A stretch of 24,751 bases of DNA, taken from positions 1 to 24,751 of the forward strand of contig JBOFGY010000048.1 in NCBI GenBank assembly GCA_051649365.1, read 5' to 3'. Each line of letters opens with the position of its first letter. Positions within the stretch are counted from its first letter, which is position 1. The notes below the pieces were generated by a model that had not been told where the DNA came from, ran no database searches, and was given only the letters and a program-made list of their open reading frames with translations. The DNA is from CAVTAE01 sp051649365 (lineage in GTDB: Bacteria; Deinococcota; Deinococci; Deinococcales; Trueperaceae). The translations under genes and the position numbers were made by a program. Positions 15,128-21,219 of this stretch are shown here, one piece after another.

Positions 15128-16357
15128 TTACAAATTTCTTTTCCAAATCACTTCACTGTTGCTTCTTAGCGTGGCATCGGTTTTAAGCAGGTCGTAACCA
15201 AAGACTTCAATATCTACACTCACCTTGCCTTGCACATAACCCTCGAGCCCCATTTCTGGCCGTTCCTTATCTTTGTGTTCGTAGTACAGCCTGCCCACAG
15301 CCTCGAGGGTTAGCGTGGCAACTTTGCCGTAAAGCTCGATGCCAAAGGCCAGCGTGACCGAGGCTCCCATTTCGCTGCCGACAGAAACCTTGCCCTGCCA
15401 AGGTTGACTTGTAATTTGGTTCGTTTTTACGAGGACGAATCTACCTTGCTTCTTTTCATAGCGGGTGCCAAGGTAGCTTTCGCGTTGGTAGCTCGTACTC
15501 AAAGATAACGTTGCTTTAAGGTTGGCATCTAGTGTGAGGTAGAGTTTGAAGACGGGCTTGTAGACCACCGGAACGCCTGCGACAAGAACAGTGCGTCTGG
15601 CAAAGGCAACTTCTCCTAAAAGAATGGGTTTACTTTCTAAAGCTTGACCTATCAGTGAGCCCGTGATATCTACCGAAAGTTCGGTCTCGAGGCTGTTCTG
15701 CAAACCCATCTCGAACTCTTCTAAGGTAAACCAGTCAATCTCAATCTTCGTCTTAATACTGAGGGCAAAACGTACACAGCCTCCTACAGAGGCTTCAGCC
15801 TTCGTGCCTATCGGGACTTTTGCGTTGGCACTGACAATAAAACCTTTATTGCCGTTCTTTCTGCAACTGTTGTTGTCGATGGCTTGAGAGCTTAACAGTC
15901 TGGAGTCACGACGTAATTCCATTCCTTCAGGTAGAGCTTCCACGTCTTCTTCCGTGAGTTCCTCCGTTTGGTCAACACTCGCTTCTTTGACCGTTTTCTC
16001 GAGGGGGATGGGTTGCGTCTTAACTTGGTAGCCGCCGTCGTCTTGTGCTTCAATTGCCAAAATCTCTGCTGGAGCTAAACCATCAGGTGTTTGCTCTGAA
16101 ATACCTGCTGCCAAAATTTGCCCAACTTCAAATGGGGCTTCTTCGCTGCTGTTAGCAGGGTCACTGTCAGCAAAGTCTAGTGTGCCGTCCTCCGAAATCG
16201 CCTGAAGTGAACTTAGGGTTGCCCCAGATAGGACGACGGTTTCTTTGGCGGTGGTTTGAGTAGGTTGGCTCTCGCTACAAGCTACAAGCACAAGCAGCAG
16301 CAGCAGAGCAACACAATAAGTAACCCTTCTAAAAACGCTTACACGGTGTAACCTCAT
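15128..16357 (-). CDS. Beta-rich secreted lipoprotein of unknown function
   Basis: A 409-residue lipoprotein (LVLVAC lipobox, Cys about 27). Residues 30-160 are acidic and low in structure. From about 165 the sequence alternates short hydrophobic strands (AKVPIGTKAEASVGG, IKTKIEIDWFTLEEFEMGL, AGVPVVYKPVFKLYLTLDANLKATLSL, FGIELYGKVATLTLEAVGRLYYE), the look of an extended beta-sandwich or beta-prism. Two Cys near residues 164 and 193 could pair. Similar GVPVV-K-YL strand series occur in secreted proteins of Deinococcus and myxobacteria whose role I do not know. GAGGGG precedes the ATG. It lies directly upstream of cytolysin-like paralogues 3 and 2 (165-bp gap) in the same direction, so it could be an accessory, immunity or partner protein. 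That is suggested by position only. Confidence 0.7.
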   Translation of the reverse strand: MRLHRVSVFRRVTYCVALLLLLVLVACSESQPTQTTAKETVVLSGATLSSLQAISEDGTLDFADSDPANSSEEAPFEVGQILAAGISEQTPDGLAPAEILAIEAQDDGGYQVKTQPIPLEKTVKEASVDQTEELTEEDVEALPEGMELRRDSRLLSSQAIDNNSCRKNGNKGFIVSANAKVPIGTKAEASVGGCVRFALSIKTKIEIDWFTLEEFEMGLQNSLETELSVDITGSLIGQALESKPILLGEVAFARRTVLVAGVPVVYKPVFKLYLTLDANLKATLSLSTSYQRESYLGTRYEKKQGRFVLVKTNQITSQPWQGKVSVGSEMGASVTLAFGIELYGKVATLTLEAVGRLYYEHKDKERPEMGLEGYVQGKVSVDIEVFGYDLLKTDATLRSNSEVIWKRNL

Positions 16358-16559
16358 GAAAGACCCCTCTTACTGAAGTTGAGTTGCAAGATGGTTGCCT
16401 TGATAGGTCAACTGCCTTGCTAAGAAAAGGGTAGCAAGGGGGGGATGAATTCCCCATGAAATGCCAAGAAATGCTTGAAAAATATAGTGTTTTTGTAAGG
16501 TGAAAACGTAAAGTTTACGGCTGTAAAAGGCTCGAGGCGAGAGTGAGATTTTACACATT

Positions 16560-16920
16560 ACTCAAAAGAAACTAGTCTGAATTATGTGGTTGTTTCGACT
16601 CAACATGAACCTAACAAGTGTGGGTTATGTTCGTAGGATAGTTGCTAAGTAAAGAGTTAGGGCTGTACCCCAAGTGCATTCCCCTATTGGGTTGTAGGAG
16701 GGAGAAGGATAAGCTCGAGCTTGACTTTAATCAAGACGTACGCAAAAGTGGTTCGGTACGCAGAACAAGGGCGTTGTAACCCCTTGTTCCTCGCAGATAA
16801 ACGTGTGATTTGAAGAATCTTGCGTAAGTCCTGTTTAATGTGAGCCTTGGCTTACAGCCTTTGGCAAGCTGTGTATTATGATAAAGGTAAATAAAGCGCA
16901 TCGGCTCTGGTGCGCTTTTT
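16560..16920 (+). ncRNA. Possible small RNA ending at an orphan terminator
   Basis: A good plus-strand terminator at 16893-16920 has no plus-strand gene before it for more than 6 kb. The 360 bp upstream lack a supportable ORF but contain a strong hairpin (GAACAAGGG, 16763-16771, with CCCTTGTTC, 16781-16789) and other short pairings. I could not match it to RNase P, SRP, tmRNA or tRNA by eye. The 5' end is unknown, so the start given is only the left limit of the gene-free stretch. Confidence 0.25.
16893..16920 (+). terminator. Orphan rho-independent terminator
   Basis: AAAGCGCA (16893-16900) pairs with TGCGCTTT (16911-16918) over a 10-nt loop and ends in five T residues. No plus-strand gene lies upstream. 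It could end a small RNA or shield the FmdB-like gene that follows. A TTACAG...TATTAT promoter-like pair just before it is another possible reading. Confidence 0.7.
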
Positions 16921-16936
16921 AATTGTCAACGGTTGT

Positions 16937-16977
16937 AAGGGCGATGTACGCAGTTTGAGCGAAGCGTATTCGCCCTT
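16937..16977 (+). promoter_or_regulatory. Nested inverted repeat in the FmdB-like leader
   Basis: AAGGGCGA (16937-16944) pairs with TCGCCCTT (16970-16977), and inside it TACGC pairs with GCGTA. The stem ends 26 bp before the ATG and 13 bp before the GGAGG Shine-Dalgarno, so it is either an operator or a leader structure. No known riboswitch was recognised. Confidence 0.45.
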
Positions 16978-17003
16978 GGCAAAAAGTAACCCTGGAGGAC
17001 ACC

Positions 17004-17411
17004 ATGCCTGTTTACGTTTATAAAAATCTCAAAACAGGTGAAACGTTTGAACTCGAGCAGCGTATCACCGAAAGCGCACTTACCGCCCACCCCGAAACGG
17101 GCGACCCCGTGAAGCGTCTTATTCAGCCTGTCGGGATTGCCTTTAAGGGTTCAGGCTTTTATGTCAATGATTCTAAAGGATCGAATGCCGCTAGCAAAAA
17201 GCCTGACACGAGTAGTGATACGGCCAAAACTGAAGGCTCCTCGGACTCAGGCAAATCTGATGCAGGTAAATCTGATACAGCCAAAGCAGATACAGCTAAG
17301 TCAGAAACAAAAGCAGACACAAAAACAGCAACGAAGGCAGAAACCAAGACCGAAGCCAAACCTAAATCTGAAAGTAAGGCACCAACGAAGAGTGCAGGCT
17401 CGGGCGACTAA
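17004..17411 (+). CDS. FmdB-like small protein lacking the zinc-ribbon cysteines
   Basis: A 135-residue protein. Residues 1-56 follow the FmdB/CxxC_CxxC_SSSS pattern closely (MPVYVYKNLKTGETFEL...PVKRLIQPVGIAFKGSGFYVND), but both cysteine pairs are gone: YVYKNLKTGE replaces YxCxxCGH-type sequence, and HPETGD replaces CPECG. It therefore cannot bind zinc in the usual way, although the rest of the domain, including GSGFYVND, is intact. Residues 60-135 are a low-complexity tail rich in Lys, Ala, Thr, Ser and Asp, built of imprecise KADTAKSETK-like units. GGAGG precedes the ATG. FmdB family members are small and their role is poorly defined (putative regulatory or ribosome-linked). Cysteine-free forms may be the norm in this lineage. 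Confidence 0.8.
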   Translation: MPVYVYKNLKTGETFELEQRITESALTAHPETGDPVKRLIQPVGIAFKGSGFYVNDSKGSNAASKKPDTSSDTAKTEGSSDSGKSDAGKSDTAKADTAKSETKADTKTATKAETKTEAKPKSESKAPTKSAGSGD

Positions 17412-17447
17412 GCGCAAACATGACTACTCACAAGTTCCAACAAGGGT

Positions 17448-17512
17448 TTCAAGGTTAAAAATCCTACAAGTTTATTTACAAATGATAATGAATACGGATT
17501 TTCAACCTTGAA
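17448..17512. repeat. 17-bp inverted repeat after the FmdB-like gene
   Basis: TTCAAGGTTAAAAATCC (17448-17464) and GGATTTTCAACCTTGAA (17496-17512) are inverted copies with one mismatch and a 31-nt A/T-rich spacer. It starts 37 bp past the stop codon. It could be a palindromic repeat or a long-looped terminator; no T-run follows. Confidence 0.6.
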
Positions 17513-17814
17513 TTCAGCCCTTTGCCATAGTGTGAGCCAATAGAGCTCTTGCGAAATCAATAAAGAGCATACAGAGTAGGGATTATTGAACATATTCATC
17601 TTCCCCAACCCCCTTCCTGGTTGCGACGAATTGATGTGATGTAAGGATAAATTGGCAAGAAATCCCTACCCAGACCCTCAGAAAGTCTCTGAGTCAAGGG
17701 CGCACAGAGGTTGCTGAAGCATCCTTGTCGCCTTTTTCATGACTCCCTATCGTCATTTCCCCGTGTAAAATAAGGCTTTTCGTAATTTCGCAAGATGTCT
17801 AATGACAAACAGTT

Positions 17815-17901
17815 CTGTAGGGTGCACGCACCATGTGTTGCATAAAGGCAAACGTGGTTTCGCCGCGAATTTCGCAGTTGGCGCATAAAGGCACCCTACA
17901 G
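17815..17901. repeat. MITE-like element with 11-bp terminal inverted repeats
   Basis: CTGTAGGGTGC (17815-17825) and GCACCCTACAG (17891-17901) are perfect inverted ends of an 87-bp segment. GCATAAAGGCA occurs twice inside it, once near each half. It abuts the 3' end of the carboxylase gene (stop at 17912). No flanking target duplication is obvious. The rest of the 17412-17911 gap holds no gene that I can support. Confidence 0.55.
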
Positions 17902-17911
17902 CAATGATGCT

Positions 17912-19537
17912 CTAGACCTGAAACACACCGATTTTTAATTCCTCTTGGTGCGGGTTATTGGCACAGACCTCGAGGCTCTTAATTAGTCTGTCTCTCGTTT
18001 CTAAAGGATGCAAAATATCATCGAGCCATAATCTTGCGGCGGCGTAACGTGGGTCTAAGGCTTCATCGTATTTTGCTTTAACTTCGTCGTAAAGTTCCTT
18101 GAGCTCTTCGTTAGCTATCTTGTGACCACCGCGCTCGAGCTGCGCCACTTGAATATCCAAAAGTGTTTTTGCAGCAGCGTTACCGCTCATGACAGAATAT
18201 TTCGCATTTGGCCACGCATAAATAAAACGTGGCCCGTATGCCTTTCCTGCCATCGCATAATGGCCGGCACCATACGATCCACCTGTAATAAGCGTGAGCT
18301 TTGGTACGACAGAATTTGACACCGCGTTCACCATTTTTGCGCCACGCCGAATGATGCCTTCGTGTTCGCTATCGCGCCCGACCATAAATCCTGTTACATC
18401 GGATAAGAATAAAAGTGGCACACCGACTTGATTAGCGTTAAGAATAAAGCGTGCAGCTTTGTCGGCAGCTGGCCCGTAAATGACACCACCCACTTCAATG
18501 CGTCCTTTTTTCTTAATAACGATTCGCTGATTGGCCACAATCCCAATTGGAAAACCGCCCAAGTGTGCAAAACCAGTGACAAGGGTTTCACCGTAGGTTG
18601 TTTTGTACTCATCAAACGCAGAGTCATCTACAAGTCTGGCAACCACGTCGCGCACGTCGTAGGGTTTTGAATTGTCACTGCTGATAAGCTCGAGGATTTC
18701 CTTCACATCATGCTTAGGTGGTAGTGCAGCAGTTCTGTTTTGCGCCCAGGCTGCTTGGGGTTGTGGTGTGTAGACGCTGGCGACTTTGCGGACGCGCTCT
18801 AAGGCGTGTGTGTCATCGGGCTCGAGATAGTCCACTGTACCCGACATACTCGCGTGAACCCTAGCTCCGCCTAGCGTTTCTGAATCAATGACTTGACCAA
18901 TCGCAGCTTTTACAAGCGCAGGCCCAGCAAGATACAGCCCCGAGCCTTCAGTCATTATGAGCGTGTCAGACATGACGGGTAAATAAGCACCACCTGCTAC
19001 ACAATTACCCATAATCGCAGCAATCTGCGGAATGCCGAGCGCGCTCATTCGTGCGTTGAGGTAAAACACCCGACCAAAATCATCTTGGTCGGGAAAAATC
19101 TCGTCTTGCATGGGCAGATAAACGCCAGCTGAATCAACAAGGTAAATAATGGGCAAGCGGTTCTCGAGCGCAATCGTCTGAGCGCGAATAACTTTTTTAC
19201 TTGTAATAGGGAAGAAGGCTCCTGCTTTCACGGTTGCGTCATTAGCGACAATGAGCCAATCGCGTCCAGCAATTTGCCCGATGCCTGTAACCGTGCCACC
19301 TGAAGGACAACCGCCATGCTCGGTGTACATGTTCCAACCGGCATAAAGCATGAGTTCGTGGAAGCCTGAGTCTTCATCCACGAGTTTTGCAATGCGTTCT
19401 CTCGCTGTCAAACGACCTTTGCTGTGTTGGCGTTTGTTGGCTTTTGCGCCGCCACCTGTTTTAATAACGCTTGCGCTTTGTTCAAAGTCAGCTAGCAGCG
19501 TTGCCCAATTTGGGGTTGGTTTGGCAGTCGATGTCAT
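17912..19537 (-). CDS. accD1: Acyl-CoA carboxylase carboxyltransferase (beta) subunit, probably 3-methylcrotonyl-CoA carboxylase
   Basis: A 541-residue protein of the usual length for carboxyltransferase beta subunits. Blocks characteristic of MCC-beta rather than PCC-beta: VANDATVKAGAFFPIT, LPIIYLVDSAGVYLPMQDEIFPD, IPQIAAIMGNCVAGGAYLPVMSD, and LAGPALVKAAIGQVIDSETLGGA with a VDYLEPDDTHAL segment. In the C-terminal crotonase-fold half, FLSDVTGFMVGRDSEHEGI and the GGSYGAGHYAMAGKAY oxyanion loop are intact. It transfers carboxyl from biotin to 3-methylcrotonyl-CoA. The biotin carboxylase/BCCP partner is not in the window and must be encoded elsewhere. The neighbours (acyl-CoA dehydrogenase, CitE-like, MaoC-like) support leucine catabolism. 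The start is set by the ATG after GAGAGGTAAC. The gene symbol is by analogy to the M. tuberculosis operon. Confidence 0.88.
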   Translation of the reverse strand: MTSTAKPTPNWATLLADFEQSASVIKTGGGAKANKRQHSKGRLTARERIAKLVDEDSGFHELMLYAGWNMYTEHGGCPSGGTVTGIGQIAGRDWLIVANDATVKAGAFFPITSKKVIRAQTIALENRLPIIYLVDSAGVYLPMQDEIFPDQDDFGRVFYLNARMSALGIPQIAAIMGNCVAGGAYLPVMSDTLIMTEGSGLYLAGPALVKAAIGQVIDSETLGGARVHASMSGTVDYLEPDDTHALERVRKVASVYTPQPQAAWAQNRTAALPPKHDVKEILELISSDNSKPYDVRDVVARLVDDSAFDEYKTTYGETLVTGFAHLGGFPIGIVANQRIVIKKKGRIEVGGVIYGPAADKAARFILNANQVGVPLLFLSDVTGFMVGRDSEHEGIIRRGAKMVNAVSNSVVPKLTLITGGSYGAGHYAMAGKAYGPRFIYAWPNAKYSVMSGNAAAKTLLDIQVAQLERGGHKIANEELKELYDEVKAKYDEALDPRYAAARLWLDDILHPLETRDRLIKSLEVCANNPHQEELKIGVFQV

Positions 19538-19619
19538 TTGGTCTAGTTACCTCTCGAGGCTTGTTGGTTGTTATAGTTATTTTGTTAAAACATTTTTTGA
19601 AACCTGCGTATTTCAAATT

Positions 19620-19647
19620 GTATGGGCGAGGGGCCCCTCGCCCATAC
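19620..19647. other. 28-bp perfect palindrome between MaoC-like and carboxylase genes
   Basis: Bases 19620-19647 are perfectly self-complementary around GGGGCCCC. They lie in the 136-bp gap after the MaoC-like stop (19674) and before the carboxylase start. There is no T-run on the minus strand directly after the stem, so a partial terminator or an mRNA-stability hairpin is more likely than full termination. Confidence 0.6.
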
Positions 19648-19673
19648 GCAAACGTTGATGTGAACGGATTTTT

Positions 19674-20177
19674 TCATGATTGACCTGTGGGTTTACGTTG
19701 CATCAATGCTGTCCGCCGACACGTTGCCACCAATTCATTACGCTGATTAAAGGCGCGGTGTTCAAACGTGACGATACCAGCGTTTGTTCTAGACGTCGAT
19801 ACTCTTGTGTTTACCACTTCACTTTCTGCATGAATTGTATCGCCGTGAAACACAGGCTTAGGAAAATTAATCTCTTCAAACCCCAAATTGGCGACAAGTG
19901 TACCCAACGTAAGTTCGTGAACACTGAGGCCGATAAGCAAACTGAGCGTAAGCAAACTGTTGACAAGTGGTTTACCAAATTCTGTTTGTGCTGCGTACTC
20001 CGCGTCTAAATGAAGCGGTTGCGGGTTCATGGTGAGCGTACTAAAGAAGACATTATCCGCCTCAGTTAGTGTGCGCCGAATGCGGTGCTGGATGACAAGC
20101 CTAACCTCGAGCTCTTCAAAATACCGACCCGCAGGATGTTCGTATATCGTTTGATCACTCATAAAATTCTCGCCCAT
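19674..20177 (-). CDS. MaoC-family (R)-hydratase, probable 3-methylglutaconyl-CoA hydratase step
   Basis: A 167-residue single hotdog-fold protein. The active-site loop reads FSTLTMNPQPLHLDAEYAAQTEFGKPLVNS, typical of the MaoC subgroup encoded next to citE genes (Rv2499c type), in which the classical GDxNPxH motif is modified. Later blocks VANLGFEEINFPKPVFHGDTI and IVTFEHRAFNQRNELVA are characteristic of the same subgroup. It would hydrate a 2-enoyl-CoA in the pathway, here most likely 3-methylglutaconyl-CoA to HMG-CoA; this is inferred from context. The start is uncertain: the ATG at 20177 has a very close AAGGG, while the ATG five codons later (20162) has GGCGAG about 7 nt upstream and gives the more usual N-terminus. 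It lies 26 bp after the CitE-like stop. Confidence 0.83.
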   Translation of the reverse strand: MGENFMSDQTIYEHPAGRYFEELEVRLVIQHRIRRTLTEADNVFFSTLTMNPQPLHLDAEYAAQTEFGKPLVNSLLTLSLLIGLSVHELTLGTLVANLGFEEINFPKPVFHGDTIHAESEVVNTRVSTSRTNAGIVTFEHRAFNQRNELVATCRRTALMQRKPTGQS

Positions 20178-20203
20178 TTCCCTTTAATTGATCTTTGAGC
20201 CTT

Positions 20204-21070
20204 TTAGTTTATCTTTGAGCTAATACCTGCGACTGCCAAAATTGCTCGAGCCTTCACCAAAACAGGTTCATCCACCATTTGCCCTTCAAACTCAATTACG
20301 CCTTGACCTGTCTTAGCTGCTTCATGGTAACGCTCTAATAACTGTTGTGCCCTTTCAACTTCTGCTTCACTGGGTGTAAACACTTTGTGGGCGAGTGCAA
20401 CTTGGGAGGGATGAATGCAAAGTTTACCTGTATAGCCTAGTTGTTTTGCCCCTTTTGCGTCTGCCATAAAACGTTCATCGTCTTTGAAAGTCGTGACTAC
20501 TTGATCAAGTGCCAGAAGCCCTCGAGCCTTTGCTGCCAAGACAACTTTAGAACGTGCGTAGAGAACCTCAAGATTTTCTCTCGTTCGTTCACCGCCCATA
20601 TCAGTAATAAAATCCTCTGCTCCGAAGTAAACAGCTTTCAGTTGTTCGGGTGCTTCCCTCAGAATGCTACTCACATCTTCAATGCCTCGAGCTGTTTCAA
20701 AGCCTGCAATGATGCTGAGGTAAGCGAGGTGATGTTGTTCAAGTTTTCCTGCTGCACTTTGTAAATCTCGAGGGGTTTCAATTTTCGGTATGACAATACC
20801 GTCAATTTTTTCAATGAGGCTTTTAATGTCGTCAGAAAATTCAAGTGTTGAAACTGGATGGGTGCGAATAAAAATTTGATAGGTGGGTTTACTCTCGAGT
20901 AACGCTGACATGCTGCTTCGAGTAATTTCTCTTGCTTCTACTTTTGCGTTTGCGGGAACGGCATCCTCGAGGTCAACGGCAATTGCGTCAGCCCCGCTAC
21001 GTGGCAGTTTTGCAATAAGATCAGCGCGGTTGCCTGGGGCAAAGAGTAAACTGCGTAGAGAGCTAGGCAT
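20204..21070 (-). CDS. citE: CitE-like (HpcH/HpaI family) acyl-CoA lyase
   Basis: A 288-residue TIM-barrel protein of the citrate lyase beta subunit/HpcH family. Motifs: LLFAPGNRADLI near residue 8, ADAIAVDLEDAVPANAKVEAR (metal-side Asp/Glu), GIVIPKIETPRDL (catalytic-site Glu), YFGAEDFITDMGGERTRENLEVLYAR (metal-binding Glu-Asp) and KLCIHPSQVALAH. There are no citrate lyase alpha or gamma genes, so it is a stand-alone CoA lyase. In M. tuberculosis the equivalent gene Rv2498c has been reported, as I recall, to cleave HMG-CoA and citramalyl-CoA. Position between IVD-like, MaoC-like and MCC-like genes favours HMG-CoA cleavage to acetyl-CoA and acetoacetate. A strong GAGGGGGG Shine-Dalgarno precedes the ATG. 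Confidence 0.86.
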   Translation of the reverse strand: MPSSLRSLLFAPGNRADLIAKLPRSGADAIAVDLEDAVPANAKVEAREITRSSMSALLESKPTYQIFIRTHPVSTLEFSDDIKSLIEKIDGIVIPKIETPRDLQSAAGKLEQHHLAYLSIIAGFETARGIEDVSSILREAPEQLKAVYFGAEDFITDMGGERTRENLEVLYARSKVVLAAKARGLLALDQVVTTFKDDERFMADAKGAKQLGYTGKLCIHPSQVALAHKVFTPSEAEVERAQQLLERYHEAAKTGQGVIEFEGQMVDEPVLVKARAILAVAGISSKIN

Positions 21071-21129
21071 CTAGTACCCCCCTCTACTTGACGTGTGATG
21101 AACCTCAACGTCGTTACCTCGTGGGACTA

Positions 21130-21150
21130 TTCCCCCCAACTTAGGGGGAA
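21130..21150. other. C/G-rich hairpin in the acyl-CoA dehydrogenase-CitE gap
   Basis: TTCCCCC (21130-21136) and GGGGGAA (21144-21150) are inverted copies around a 7-nt loop, in the 149-bp gap between the two genes. The gap also holds a GGGGGGG run at about 21199. No T-run is present; a stability hairpin is possible. Confidence 0.5.
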
Positions 21151-21219
21151 AGGGTATAAAACGGTCAACGTCTATTTTTTGCGTCACAACAAAAGTCGGG
21201 GGGGGCCTACGTTGCACAG

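Noticed and set aside
16370..16558. A 62-residue minus-strand frame before the 15128-16357 lipoprotein
   Set aside because: No ribosome-binding site and no recognisable domain. It lies in the leader of the lipoprotein gene.
16560..16890. 6S, RNase P, SRP or tmRNA as the identity of the possible small RNA
   Set aside because: None of the conserved sequence blocks of these RNAs could be found by eye, so no family name is given.
17159..17359. Open frame on the minus strand opposite the FmdB-like tail, rich in Val/Ser/Ala
   Set aside because: It is the complement of a low-complexity repeat region. It has no ribosome-binding site or family similarity.
17476..17496. A Fur-box-like TGATAATGA sequence in the spacer of the 17448-17512 inverted repeat
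   Set aside because: Too short a match in A/T-rich DNA, and it lies downstream of a gene rather than in a promoter.
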